DNA of 64,000 nt, taken from contig NZ_JACSKZ010000002.1 in assembly GCF_018617875.1 (NCBI RefSeq), positions 310,001 to 374,000 of the forward strand, given 5' to 3'. The notes under the pieces were generated by a model that was not told the DNA's origin, did not search any database, and saw nothing but the letters and a program-made list of their open reading frames with translations. Position numbers and translations under genes: made by a program. Shown here one piece after another: positions 36,983 to 45,732 of this stretch (position 1 is the stretch's first letter; every line of letters starts with the position of its first letter). Origin of the DNA: Exiguobacterium algae. Lineage in GTDB: Bacteria; Bacillota; Bacilli; Exiguobacteriales; Exiguobacteriaceae.

Positions 36983-37032
36983 GTCCCATCGTTCGACAGT
37001 CGAGTCATGACGTTTGTCCCATTGTCGAAACA
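36983..37032. repeat. Direct repeat upstream of the 36726 gene
   Basis: GTCCCATCGTTCGACA (from 36983) and GTCCCATTGTCGAAACA (from 37016) repeat with a 33-bp period, about three helical turns, just upstream of that gene's promoter. A regulator site is possible. Confidence 0.35.
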
Positions 37033-37079
37033 TTGGTATGTATTGTTAATCAGTTGGTGAATTGTACATATCAAATGAA

Positions 37080-37115
37080 CAAAAAGAGAGGAAATCTACT
37101 TACTAGACTCCTCTC
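37080..37115 (-). terminator. Terminator of cvfC
   Basis: GAGAGGA / TCCTCTC outer stem with inner TCTA / TAGA pairing and a minus-strand T run. Confidence 0.82.
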
Positions 37116-37164
37116 AATTCCTATTATTGTAAATGAAGTGAAACAATCGATTGTCGAACGAATG

Positions 37165-38256
37165 TTACTTCGCGCGATTTGAAATTTGTTGCCAGACCGT
37201 TCCTAAGGCAGTCTCACCACTTGTAATCCGTTCTTTTGCCAGACGGGCCTGAAGAGAGACTTCAAACTCCCGGTCCTCTTCCGCTACTGTCAAAGCGGGC
37301 ACCGCGCGTTCATCACCACAATCAAACAGGAAGCGTGCCGCACGCCAACGGACAAGTTTGTTTTTGTCTTTCAATGCTTCGATCATCGATGGCTGTGATT
37401 GTGGCAGTGCCCAGTCAGATACGGTGTCCCCCGCGGTTCTCCTTACAATTGGAGAAGGGTCCACGAGCGCTTGTTCGATATACGTAACATAATCTTCACG
37501 CCGTTCTTCGAACATGCCAATCATGACAACAGCTTGACGTCGGATTGCCATGACTTTATCTTCTAATGCACGACGGAAATACTTCATGTTCTCATGCTTG
37601 ATTTCGAGTTCATCTAAAAACGCCAGCCTCACTTTCCAGTCATCAGACTGCAAATGATTGATGTTTGCTTGGAAATCCGCTTCTCGTCCAAATGCTCGGG
37701 CTACGATTCGTTCAACCCGTTCTGGCGGATAGGCTGCCTCAAGCTCTTCCTGTGCGACGGTCCCTACTTCCTCCAACTCCCCATATCGAGGCGCTTGTTC
37801 GACCCAACGGCGATCTTGAATGACATTTTTAACTTGGGCTTGAACTTCCATCGCAGCGTCGACAAAGCGTTTCGACAATCCTACCCGTTTCTCCTCATCC
37901 CCTTTGACGAGTTTCATCTGCATCGGGACGTCCAGTACAAACTGAACAGATACATGGACCGGTTCATAGTCCGCATTCATCTTCTTCGTCTCGACTTCCT
38001 CAACTACTTCCCCGAAAGCGCGACGAATATCATTCATCACGTCGTGCCAATCATGTTTCGGATGACGCTCGACCGCCAAGAAGTCGGATACGGCGTAAAC
38101 AGACTTTACGCCTCTTAGCGCAACGATGTCCCGAATCACTTCCGGGACATCTGTACTGGCTTGGTCGTACGTGACCCCTCTTCCTTCAAAAGCAGGCTCC
38201 ACAATAATTTTTAAGTTATTTGGACTTGGTGTCGGTTCAATTGCGACTAGTTTCAT
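37165..38256 (-). CDS. cvfC: CvfC/YpgR-like protein: NifU-N domain plus HEAT repeats
   Basis: A 363-residue cytoplasmic protein. The N-terminal ~90 residues (AIEPTPSPNNLKIIVEP, then VKSVYAVSDFLAVERHPKHDW) form a Nfu/NifU N-terminal-type domain. From about residue 200 there are HEAT-like helical repeats (DDWKVRLAFLDELE, DKVMAIRRQAVVMIG, PSPIVRRTAGDTVSDW, KNKLVRWRAARFL). This matches YpgR of B. subtilis and CvfC, the 'conserved virulence factor C' of S. aureus. The exact role is unknown. The ATG at 38256 follows GAGGTG by six bases; the upstream ATG at 38262 abuts that site. Confidence 0.85.
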   Translation of the reverse strand: MKLVAIEPTPSPNNLKIIVEPAFEGRGVTYDQASTDVPEVIRDIVALRGVKSVYAVSDFLAVERHPKHDWHDVMNDIRRAFGEVVEEVETKKMNADYEPVHVSVQFVLDVPMQMKLVKGDEEKRVGLSKRFVDAAMEVQAQVKNVIQDRRWVEQAPRYGELEEVGTVAQEELEAAYPPERVERIVARAFGREADFQANINHLQSDDWKVRLAFLDELEIKHENMKYFRRALEDKVMAIRRQAVVMIGMFEERREDYVTYIEQALVDPSPIVRRTAGDTVSDWALPQSQPSMIEALKDKNKLVRWRAARFLFDCGDERAVPALTVAEEDREFEVSLQARLAKERITSGETALGTVWQQISNRAK

Positions 38257-38291
38257 CTTCATCACCTCATTATCAATCGTGACGAAAACGA

Positions 38292-38319
38292 CAAAAAAAC
38301 GCAAGCGAGTCGCTTGCGT
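38292..38319 (-). terminator. Terminator of the 38341 gene
   Basis: ACGCAAGCG / CGCTTGCGT stem, AGT loop, minus-strand run of seven T. Confidence 0.92.
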
Positions 38320-38340
38320 CTTCGGTCGTACATCAATTTA

Positions 38341-38580
38341 TTAAAAGAGAGCAATGAACTGTTGAAGGGAATACGTCTCCCCATCTACCATAAATGTGTC
38401 ATCCGCAGTGAGCGGTTCAAGGAAGAAACGTTTTTGTCCGTTTTCTTTCACATAGCCAAAAATATGACTGGTCTGATAGAACAATTCAACGATGGTCAAA
38501 CGTCCAAAAGTCATCCCGTCATTCATAACCGCTTGATCGCCTAATTCGCCGCCGTTGTACAGTTCAATGTAAGTTTCCAT
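38341..38580 (-). CDS. Small hypothetical protein, 79 aa
   Basis: A 79-residue soluble protein starting METYIELYNGGELGDQAVMND, with alternating strands and an aromatic-rich middle. I do not recognise the family. The ATG at 38578-38580 follows AGAGGAG by eight bases; ten more upstream codons cover this site. It has its own strong terminator, and a 66-bp gap separates it from the FMN reductase gene upstream, so co-transcription with that operon is possible. Confidence 0.72.
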   Translation of the reverse strand: METYIELYNGGELGDQAVMNDGMTFGRLTIVELFYQTSHIFGYVKENGQKRFFLEPLTADDTFMVDGETYSLQQFIALF

Positions 38581-38646
38581 TGTAGTCGCTCCTCTTGTGT
38601 TTGTTTTCACAATTCATTTCTATCAGACAATATGAGCGACTTCAAG

Positions 38647-39207
38647 TTAATTTTTTGTGTTACGCTTCCAAAAAGTGATCCAATCATGATACTCCGATAA
38701 TGTCTTATCAATGTGCCGAATCGACCTTTCGTCGTGGAGACCGTTCTCATCAATTTTATCCTTACAATGCGTGATGAAGATTTCGTTTCCTGGTAAAGTA
38801 TTTGTGCGATTTGTGGCAAATACTTGTCGGAGGTGAATCTGACATCTCGCCGTCCCCAATATACCGGGCGAGGCTCCGACAATCATGACGGGTTTACCGC
38901 GTAACGGTGTCCCGGGCTCTAACGACAACCAATCGATCGCGTTTTTTAACACACCCGGAATACTGTGATTATATTCCGGTGTGACGACGAGTAGTCCATC
39001 CGCCTCACGCACTTTTTGTTTAAACGAAAGGACAACTTCGGGTTCATCCGGGTCAATCAAATCAATATTTAGAAGTGGCAGTTCGATCGAGGCAATTTCC
39101 ATGTCAAAGCGATCTTCCCCGAGTTGAATAATCGAATGAAGCAAGGCTGTATTATAGGAGGCTTTTCGCAAGCTTCCTGAAAGGGCAATCAACTTATACT
39201 TCTCCAT
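38647..39207 (-). CDS. NADPH-dependent FMN reductase (flavodoxin-like)
   Basis: A 186-residue flavin reductase of the NADPH-dependent FMN reductase family. FMN-binding motif GSLRKASYNTALL (~10-22), the PEYNHSIPGVLKNAIDWLS segment (~78-96) and GASPGILGTARCQIHLRQV (~111-129) are diagnostic. Relatives reduce flavins, quinones or chromate; the natural acceptor is unknown. The ATG has GAAGGGAG upstream inside the end of the hydrolase gene (14-base overlap), so the three genes at 38647-40485 form one translationally coupled operon. Confidence 0.87.
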   Translation of the reverse strand: MEKYKLIALSGSLRKASYNTALLHSIIQLGEDRFDMEIASIELPLLNIDLIDPDEPEVVLSFKQKVREADGLLVVTPEYNHSIPGVLKNAIDWLSLEPGTPLRGKPVMIVGASPGILGTARCQIHLRQVFATNRTNTLPGNEIFITHCKDKIDENGLHDERSIRHIDKTLSEYHDWITFWKRNTKN

Positions 39208-39916
39208 TCATGCCCACTCCCTTCAGCCACTTGTTAATGATTTCTGCTTCCTGAACCGGTGCCTCCATCATCCCCATGTGACTAAACGGAACGACAGATG
39301 TCGTATGCCGTTCTGCTCCGAGGAATGCGCGCTCCTCGTCCATGTTCGGGTCTTTCGTCCCGTATATGAATAATCCGGGTAGAGTTGTGGAACGAACCGT
39401 CTCAACCTCATTCTCGCGATCCCGAATTGCTTGTTGAGCAGATATGATTCCTTCTTTCGTCATCTCGTAGCCGATCGCTTTGGCTCGTTCGATCAGTATG
39501 GAATCAGATGTTTCAGAAAAGACGCCAGGAATCATGACATCAATGAATGGAACGACCCCTTCCTCGATCACCTTATTGATCGCACCGTTTCGTTTTTCTC
39601 TCGCTTCTTCTGAATCATCCGCCGCTGTAGAATGAATCAATCCAAAACCCGATAGTTCATCTGCGTAACGACGAACCAGGTTGGTCGTGATATAACCGCC
39701 AAACGAGTGACCGAGAACAATTGGTTTATGAATGGCTCTTATCCGAATCTCTTCCATGACCCAGTCCGCGAATTGATCCATTGTATCCGGTCCGGCTTCT
39801 GCACCGGCATGTCCGGGCAAAGTCAGTGCCACCACGTTCGCATCGAGCAACGGCTCCAATTCCTCAAAATAAGCAGGTGACCCACATAGTCCGTGCAACA
39901 GTACGATTGATTTCAT
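39194..39916 (-). CDS. Alpha/beta hydrolase
   Basis: A 240-residue cytosolic alpha/beta-hydrolase with VLLHGLCGSPAYF (~5-17, oxyanion region), nucleophile elbow LGHSFGGYITT (~78-88; Ser) and late acid and base residues (YGTKDPNMDEE, then SHMGMME). It is carboxylesterase/thioesterase-like, with no distinguishing substrate motif. I start at ATG 39916 after GGGAGAG; the stop of the upstream acetyltransferase overlaps it by four bases. Middle gene of the acetyltransferase-hydrolase-reductase operon. Confidence 0.84.
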   Translation of the reverse strand: MKSIVLLHGLCGSPAYFEELEPLLDANVVALTLPGHAGAEAGPDTMDQFADWVMEEIRIRAIHKPIVLGHSFGGYITTNLVRRYADELSGFGLIHSTAADDSEEAREKRNGAINKVIEEGVVPFIDVMIPGVFSETSDSILIERAKAIGYEMTKEGIISAQQAIRDRENEVETVRSTTLPGLFIYGTKDPNMDEERAFLGAERHTTSVVPFSHMGMMEAPVQEAEIINKWLKGVGMNGEV

Positions 39917-40485
39917 CTGCGACTCTCCCTTTCTCTCCATTCATGTTTTAGTAGACGATACATGGTCAAGTCCATAAATTGCCCGTGACTGTAAGCATAA
40001 TCCTGTAATAGTCCTTCTTCCACAAACCCTAATTTTTGTACGAGCCGATTCGACCCGTCGTTATCGGGTGCAACGAGCGCCGATATCCGATGAAACTTGA
40101 ACTCATCAAACCCATAGTTGATCACGGCAGTCGCGGCTTCAAACGCGACCCCTTGCCGCCAGTGGGTCGGCGCCACTTCGAACCCGATTTCAGCTCGATA
40201 ATACTGCGGGGTCCAATTATGAAAACCAATCGTACCGATCAATTCATTTGTCATTCGATCGCAAATCGCCCATCGAATCGCTTTTCCTTGTTGGAACTGA
40301 TCTTTAAAATAAGCAATGACGTTTTTTGCCTCATATACAGCTAATAAAGGGTCAGAGCCATAATAGCGCATGACTTCTTCCGTGGACAAAATCGTATACA
40401 ATGCTCTAGCATCGCGCGGTTCAAGCTCTCTCAACATAAACCGGGGCGTAGCGAGCTCTGGAAAACTTCGTTTCAATCCCCACAT
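39913..40485 (-). CDS. GNAT acetyltransferase, RimJ/RimL type
   Basis: A 190-residue N-acetyltransferase with the RimJ/L-like start TPRFMLRELEPRDARALY, the EIGFEVAPTHWRQGVAFEAATAVINYGF acetyl-CoA loop (~108-135) and VAPDNDGSNRLVQKLGFVEEG (~148-168). Such enzymes acetylate ribosomal proteins or small molecules; the target here is not determinable. ATG after AAAGGCGG. First gene of the three-gene operon; the divergent 40633 gene shares the upstream region. Confidence 0.85.
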   Translation of the reverse strand: MWGLKRSFPELATPRFMLRELEPRDARALYTILSTEEVMRYYGSDPLLAVYEAKNVIAYFKDQFQQGKAIRWAICDRMTNELIGTIGFHNWTPQYYRAEIGFEVAPTHWRQGVAFEAATAVINYGFDEFKFHRISALVAPDNDGSNRLVQKLGFVEEGLLQDYAYSHGQFMDLTMYRLLKHEWRERESRR

Positions 40486-40632
40486 ATGGAATCCGCCTTT
40501 CCATCTTGTTTCCTCAATTATACTTCTCTTTTCCCAAAAGCACTCTACTCAACCCATCCGAAGCATCGGACATGGCACCAGACATGTGAATTTGCTACTA
40601 TGAGAGTAGTAATTCGAACTGAGGGGATAAAC

Positions 40633-41364
40633 ATGTCAAAACAACTATTTTACTTGAAACAAGACCGTGAACAGCAACGCTTCACGTTGCACGGAGTGAC
40701 TTTGACAGATGTAACGGACGCGCTATCGTTAACCCGGCCGATGATTATTTGTCGAACTGACATAAAAGGCATGCGGCAATCGTCTCGCTCGAGGTTCCGA
40801 TACATTGAAGCCCATGAGCTATCATCTTTTTCTACAAAATACTTGAACAACCAAACGACATTCACAGCAATCGATTTCCCGGATTACAATACACTTGAGA
40901 CACTTTCTGACCACGAAATCGCAGAGATCTTGTTCCTGAGTCATATGGAACGAGGTTTGAAAAGACCTTTCCTCGATTCGCTCGAAAACGAGATTGCTTA
41001 TTTCAATGAAGCCAATGACCGTCATAGCAGTCTCTATATCCGGGACTGGTCGGTCGTCAACAAATTTCTGCAAAACATTTTGCAAAGTAAACTAGACCGG
41101 GATCTTCGAAACATTAGCTTTGTTCCCATTCCGTTGACTGTAATCGATGAATTGCTTTCACTTGCACCGCAAGGGCTAATCATCGACTTCGATCACACAA
41201 AACGCAGCCTGTTTAACCGACAAATCAACATCTCATTCTATGTGGCCGGTCGATACGAGGATATGTCCGTCCTCGAAGAAGATTTTTCGGCTAAAAAAGA
41301 GTCCATCGCCTTGAAAGGGCAATTGATTTATCGCCGGCGCACTTGGCAGATTGAACGATTATAA
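40633..41364 (+). CDS. Conserved hypothetical protein, 243 aa
   Basis: A 243-residue soluble protein with no signal peptide. It starts MSKQLFYLKQDREQQRF and contains repeated short beta-strand-like segments and a helical middle (HEIAEILFLSHMERGLKRPFLDSLENEIAYF). The ending RGQLIYRRRTWQIERL-like segment (GQLIYRRRTWQIERL) is basic. I do not recognise a family or motif. The ATG at 40633 has GAGGGGATAA upstream; the frame is open to 40486 but that part lacks a start with a ribosome binding site. It is divergent from the GNAT operon and ends at a strong terminator. Confidence 0.75.
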   Translation: MSKQLFYLKQDREQQRFTLHGVTLTDVTDALSLTRPMIICRTDIKGMRQSSRSRFRYIEAHELSSFSTKYLNNQTTFTAIDFPDYNTLETLSDHEIAEILFLSHMERGLKRPFLDSLENEIAYFNEANDRHSSLYIRDWSVVNKFLQNILQSKLDRDLRNISFVPIPLTVIDELLSLAPQGLIIDFDHTKRSLFNRQINISFYVAGRYEDMSVLEEDFSAKKESIALKGQLIYRRRTWQIERL

Positions 41365-41385
41365 GGTCATGTATGTACCCAATCC

Positions 41386-41417
41386 AAAAAGACCTGGTTG
41401 CCACAGGTCTTTTTTTG
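41386..41417 (+). terminator. Terminator of the 40633 gene
   Basis: AAAAAGACCTG / CAGGTCTTTTT stem with a seven-base loop and seven T. Confidence 0.92.
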
Positions 41418-41637
41418 CTATTTCCACGCCGAATGTTTCAATGAAAAACGCCTTGCCTTGGCAATGAGGAACTATTCTTAAAAATTGATAACAAATTGTC
41501 TTAATTTTTTGTTAAATTAACACTTTTCTTTTCGGGATGAGGCGGTATACTAGGAATAACCTTCTAGAGGAACAGAAGGCAATATAGAGAAAGCGAGGTG
41601 AAAATCTATTCATCACGCAGATGGATAGATACACGAA

Positions 41638-41925
41638 ATGGAACAACTGAAAGTACAGGGAGTCTCTTCGTTCACCAAGTTTGCGACGAATGGAAAAGTA
41701 CTCAAACTAAAAGATGCACATGCCGGCGAGCAACGGATTTCACTCCAGGAAGCGACTGATATTCAAGTGTCGCTACTCGACGAAGACCATTCGCGCTTCA
41801 CTATATTCGGTCAGAGCCACCCACTCGTGGAATTGACCCTTCCTCACAATTCATGCGACGTACTACACGCATGGCTATTACACAAATTGAAACGACAAAA
41901 AATTAAATTGGCCTCAAACGCTTAA
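41638..41925 (+). CDS. Small hypothetical protein, 95 aa
   Basis: A 95-residue soluble protein (MEQLKVQGVSSFTKFATNGK...) ending with a basic helix. No known family comes to mind. The start is uncertain: the ATG at 41638 has only GGATAG nearby, while a good AAAGCGAGGTGA site lies about 40 bases upstream and leads into other frames. A nine-codon frame (ATG at 41623) overlaps the start, ending just inside the gene. A TATACT -10 is at 41546 and a CCTTC/GAAGG hairpin is in the leader. It may be coupled to a leader peptide. Confidence 0.62.
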   Translation: MEQLKVQGVSSFTKFATNGKVLKLKDAHAGEQRISLQEATDIQVSLLDEDHSRFTIFGQSHPLVELTLPHNSCDVLHAWLLHKLKRQKIKLASNA

Positions 41926-41931
41926 CGACAA

Positions 41932-41966
41932 AAATGGTCCGTCCTATGAACTAGGACGGACCGTTT
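41932..41966. terminator. Terminator shared by the 41638 gene and ulaA
   Basis: Eleven-bp perfect stem GGTCCGTCCTA / TAGGACGGACC; five T on the minus strand, GTTT on the plus strand. Confidence 0.88.
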
Positions 41967-41981
41967 GCTTATTTATTCATT

Positions 41982-43244
41982 TTAGCTGAATAGTGAAACG
42001 AGCCAGCTGACCAAAATCCCGACAAGTGCGAAGTCAGAATCGCCGAACGTTGTGCTCTCAAACCCGAGGTTACCGAGTAACGGGAGCAGGAACGCTGGGA
42101 GGAAACTGATCAATACCCCGTTCGCAAGTGAACCGAGAATTGCCCCACGTCGTCCACCTGTCGCATTTCCGAAGACACCGGCCGTCGCACCCGTAAAGAA
42201 GTGAGGTACGAGTCCCGGAACAATCACCGCAAGTCCGAAGAATGGTAAGAGGAACATCGAGACGAGCCCTGCCGCGAAACTTGCCAAGAAACCAATGATC
42301 ACGGCATTTGGTGCGAATGGGAAGACTGTCGGACAGTCAAGCGCCGGTTTCGCATTTGGAACCATCTTGTCTGCAATCCCTTTGAAGGCCGGAACGATTT
42401 CAGCAATCAACATCCGAACCCCTGCGAGAACGATATACACACCTGCAGCGAACGTGATGGCCTGAATGACCGAGAAGACGATATAGTTCGAGCCGCCAGA
42501 CAATTCAGATTCGATGAATGTCGGTCCTGCGAATAGCGCTACGACGACGAACAACAGCGTCATCGTCAGAGAGACGGCGACAGATGTGTCACGTAAGAAA
42601 CCAAGTTGTTTCGGCACTTCAATGTGCTCTGTCGAATGCTCTTTGTTCCCTGCATATTTTCCGATTGTACCGGAAACGAAATAACCGAGTGAGCCGAAGT
42701 GTCCGACTGCAAAGTCATCTGATCCTGTGATCTGGCGGACGTATGGTTGAAGCAACGCTGGGAATAATACCATACATAATCCAAGTAAGACCGAACCGAT
42801 AATGATGAGCCATGTTCCGTCAAGACCAGAGACGGATAAGATCGCGGCGAGTAAGCTTGCCATGAACAACGTGTGATGCCCTGTTAAGAAAATATATTTA
42901 AATGGCGTAAAGCGGGCAAGTACGATGTTCATCACCATACCGAATACCATGATCATGGCCGTCTCGACACCAAAAGCGTCTTGCGCCACTGCTACAATCG
43001 CTTCGTTGTTCGGAATGACACCCCGAATATTGAATGCCTCATCGAACATTTGACCAAAGATGTCGAGTGCTGCGATGATTACCCCAGCACCCGCACCGAT
43101 GATCACGAACCCCATGATCGTCTTCAATGTCCCGGAAACGATTGACGCAATATCCTTCTTCTGAAGTACTAACCCGATCAGTGCGAACAGACCAACCAAG
43201 ATCGCTGGCGTCCCCAGTATATCTCGCATAATCAAATCAAGCAT
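41982..43244 (-). CDS. ulaA: Ascorbate-type PTS permease, EIIC (UlaA/SgaT)
   Basis: A 420-residue membrane permease of the ascorbate-Ula/SgaT PTS family with about ten to eleven helices. It starts LIMRDILGTPAILVGLFALIGLVLQKKD and contains the family stretches GHHTLFMAS, GSDDFAVGHFGSLGYFVSG and the late TGATAGVFGNATGGRRGAI. It transports and phosphorylates its sugar acid together with EIIB and an EIIA. ATG after AAAGGGGG. Third gene of the operon, 55 bp after the EIIB stop. No ula catabolic genes follow, so the substrate may not be ascorbate. Confidence 0.9.
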   Translation of the reverse strand: MLDLIMRDILGTPAILVGLFALIGLVLQKKDIASIVSGTLKTIMGFVIIGAGAGVIIAALDIFGQMFDEAFNIRGVIPNNEAIVAVAQDAFGVETAMIMVFGMVMNIVLARFTPFKYIFLTGHHTLFMASLLAAILSVSGLDGTWLIIIGSVLLGLCMVLFPALLQPYVRQITGSDDFAVGHFGSLGYFVSGTIGKYAGNKEHSTEHIEVPKQLGFLRDTSVAVSLTMTLLFVVVALFAGPTFIESELSGGSNYIVFSVIQAITFAAGVYIVLAGVRMLIAEIVPAFKGIADKMVPNAKPALDCPTVFPFAPNAVIIGFLASFAAGLVSMFLLPFFGLAVIVPGLVPHFFTGATAGVFGNATGGRRGAILGSLANGVLISFLPAFLLPLLGNLGFESTTFGDSDFALVGILVSWLVSLFS

Positions 43245-43298
43245 AAGCCGTGCCCCCTTTGAGTAGTTGTGAGTGATTACATATCGTATTGCGTAGGT

Positions 43299-43565
43299 TT
43301 ACACTTTTCCATCCAGCTTCGTTTTAATTTCTTCAACATTCATGACATTTTCAAGTGCCACAATTTCACGTGAACCATCATCTAACGTCCCGATGATATC
43401 CTGTGCTCCAAGGTAAATATCCGCTGATTCAGTACGCGCAGTCGTGATATCCGTGTGCGACACTTCAGCCTCTTTCCCCATTTGCTCAAGTGCTTTTTTC
43501 ACGTTCAATTCCATGATGAAACTCGAACCTAATCCATTACCACATACCACTAAGATCTTTTTCAT
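43299..43565 (-). CDS. ulaB: PTS EIIB component (UlaB/SgaB type)
   Basis: An 88-residue phosphocarrier that accepts phosphate from EIIA on the cysteine in VVCGNGLGSS (Cys8) and passes it to the sugar bound by UlaA. The later motif SADIYLGAQDIIG is typical of the lactose/ascorbate-type EIIB. ATG overlaps the regulator stop (ATGA) and follows GAGGAGGAAG, so the two are translated in a coupled way. Adjacent to the ulaA gene. Confidence 0.9.
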   Translation of the reverse strand: MKKILVVCGNGLGSSFIMELNVKKALEQMGKEAEVSHTDITTARTESADIYLGAQDIIGTLDDGSREIVALENVMNVEEIKTKLDGKV

Positions 43566-45586
43566 TTTTCTTCCTCCTCTGAATATTGGTTAATCACTTC
43601 GAGAATGTCATCCGATGACTTCGCTGCCAAAACGGTCGACAAATCCGTCTCATTCCCTAATAGTTCTGTCAATTGAGCGAGCGCTTTTAAATGGGTCGTC
43701 TGGTCGATCGCAGCCAAGACGAAGAAAATTCGTACAGGCTTATCGCCCGGGAACATCGTCGGTTCATCCAACTTCAAGATACTCATTCCGAGTTGGTGCA
43801 CCCCATCCTCAGGACGGGCGTGCGGAATGGCGACATCCGGCATTAGGACGATATACGGTCCATGTTCTTCGACATTCTCAATCATCGTCTCGATGTAACT
43901 CACATCGATTGATTTGTTTTCAACGAGCGGTTTTGCTGCGACCCGAATCGATTCTTTCCAATCCGGAATCCGGTCCCCTAGTCGAATTTCCTCTTTTGTT
44001 ATTAATTGATTGAGCACAGGTTGCCCTCCTTTCCAATCATCCATCCTCTGTTCATTTTGGAACATCGTCTTCAAGTCACGTCGCAACTGCTTCTCGTTAT
44101 GGATTGTCGCATGATGCTTGATGACTTCGAGTACATCTTCGATTTGAAGAGAAGGTAGTTCGTGTGTGTTCAAAAAACGCTTCCCGATTTGACGTTTTAA
44201 CGCCAGCTGTTCCAAACGCGTCGGAAGCGTCGGTACTAACGTGACGTGCGCCTGCTCCTGAACAGTTAACGGGAGCGGAACTGTCGTGAAGATCAAGTCA
44301 ACAAGTGGCGCGAATTGTTGGACATCCCGCTGTGAGATTGGCGGTAAAAAGACGAATTCCGGAAACTGATTTTTCAAGATATGGTCCAGCATGTGGGACA
44401 CACTGATCCCGCTCGGACAGACGACGATAGCTTTCATCTTTTCGTCCAGGTTTTGACCTTGCTGATGAAGGTGTGCTGCAAAGTGAAGCGTGAAATACAT
44501 TACTTCCGTTGGAGGAATATCCGTCCCAAGTTGTAATCGGAACGGCTCCAGCGATTTGTCGACAAGGACATTCAATACACCGTGCTCGTTCATCACATAG
44601 CGTTCCAGTTCTTCAGGAGGCATGATTTCGGTGTAGACTCGTTGCAAAGTCGCTTTTGCATGCAACACGAGTTTTTCACATAATGCAACACGTTCAATGA
44701 CACGCGTACAACTGAATGCTTCGAAACGATCAATGACCTCGAACATCGTCTGCGCCAAATTCTGTTGAATTTCTTCATCCATCTCTTCCGACACTTTAGG
44801 TCCACTTTGAATCAACATCGTCAGTGTCGCCCATAGATGGGGGACATCCTGAAAATATTCACGGACCGACCGCTCTACATTTTCAGATAACGCATTCTCT
44901 TCATCACGAACGAACGAATCCGGATCCAGATGACGACCCATCAAAAGAAAATAAGCCATTTTCTCGCGATGCTCCTCGACGAATTGAAATTGCTTCAATG
45001 CTTCGTACTGTTCAATCTGGTCGATGATCTGGTCGAACTGTTCTTGCCATTCGTTCAAACATAAATCGAGCAACTGATGTTTCGTTGATTTGTCCATCAA
45101 CTGTTCGATCGTGCGATAAAGATACAAGGTAACGGTTTGAAAGTGACCGTTGAAGTGATACCCGTGCTTGCGTGTATACGCAAAATCAATCCCGAATCGA
45201 GCAGCACTTTTCTTTACAGCGTTCAAGCTTTCCTGCACCGTAAACTTGGATACGTCGAGTAAATGCTGAAAATGAAAAGCTGACAAAAACTCTTCGTTCG
45301 TGAGTGCATACAGGACAATCAATAGTTCCCGTTCTTCTTCCGACCATACCCATTCGGCTTGATCGACGTGATCGAATAATTCCTTCGTCACGTCCAATGC
45401 GATGTGGACTCCTTCGATTTTCAAATTAGACAAGTTGTTGGCCACAAGCCACTCTTGAATTCGCTCTAATTCATACTCAACGGTTCTTCTCGAGTAAGGG
45501 AGCATGAGGGTGAGGGTTTCAACTGTCATTTGTTTTTCGTGAAGGATCACATCTAAAATCCGTTTACTTTTTTCATTTAGTTGCAT
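43562..45586 (-). CDS. PRD-domain transcriptional regulator with EIIB and EIIA domains (MtlR/LicR family)
   Basis: A 674-residue activator. Order: two N-terminal winged helices (LTLMLPYSRRTVEYELERIQEWL in the first), PRD1 (~175-285) and PRD2 (~290-395), an EIIB-like domain with CPSGISVSH (~405), and a C-terminal type-2 EIIA domain with DVAIPHARPEDG (~585; phosphorylatable His). PTS phosphorylation of PRD and EII domains tunes its activity by sugar supply. I start at ATG 45586 after GGAGGCC; the longer frame covers the cre region. It heads the operon regulator-ulaB-ulaA. Since there is no separate EIIA gene, the fused EIIA may supply that function. Confidence 0.88.
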   Translation of the reverse strand: MQLNEKSKRILDVILHEKQMTVETLTLMLPYSRRTVEYELERIQEWLVANNLSNLKIEGVHIALDVTKELFDHVDQAEWVWSEEERELLIVLYALTNEEFLSAFHFQHLLDVSKFTVQESLNAVKKSAARFGIDFAYTRKHGYHFNGHFQTVTLYLYRTIEQLMDKSTKHQLLDLCLNEWQEQFDQIIDQIEQYEALKQFQFVEEHREKMAYFLLMGRHLDPDSFVRDEENALSENVERSVREYFQDVPHLWATLTMLIQSGPKVSEEMDEEIQQNLAQTMFEVIDRFEAFSCTRVIERVALCEKLVLHAKATLQRVYTEIMPPEELERYVMNEHGVLNVLVDKSLEPFRLQLGTDIPPTEVMYFTLHFAAHLHQQGQNLDEKMKAIVVCPSGISVSHMLDHILKNQFPEFVFLPPISQRDVQQFAPLVDLIFTTVPLPLTVQEQAHVTLVPTLPTRLEQLALKRQIGKRFLNTHELPSLQIEDVLEVIKHHATIHNEKQLRRDLKTMFQNEQRMDDWKGGQPVLNQLITKEEIRLGDRIPDWKESIRVAAKPLVENKSIDVSYIETMIENVEEHGPYIVLMPDVAIPHARPEDGVHQLGMSILKLDEPTMFPGDKPVRIFFVLAAIDQTTHLKALAQLTELLGNETDLSTVLAAKSSDDILEVINQYSEEEEK

Positions 45587-45633
45587 GTAGAGGCCTCCTA
45601 CACTCTTAATATAGCCCAAACCAAGAAAAATAA

Positions 45634-45647
45634 TGTAAGCGTTTACG
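45634..45647. promoter_or_regulatory. cre site upstream of the PTS operon
   Basis: TGTAAGCGTTTACG matches the catabolite-response consensus at 13 of 14 positions (last base) and is nearly palindromic. It lies 48 bp upstream of the regulator start codon, consistent with CcpA repression. Confidence 0.75.
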
Positions 45648-45700
45648 AAAGAATTTTGTATCACGCTTTCTCAAAATTCTGTTTCATAGTTTTATGTATA

Positions 45701-45725
45701 CAAAAAAGGCGAGGAATCCCCCGCC
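45701..45725 (-). terminator. Terminator of the 45733-47579 cluster
   Basis: GGCGaGG / CCcCGCC stem with a short loop and a minus-strand run of six T. Confidence 0.82.
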
Positions 45726-45732
45726 AAACGTG

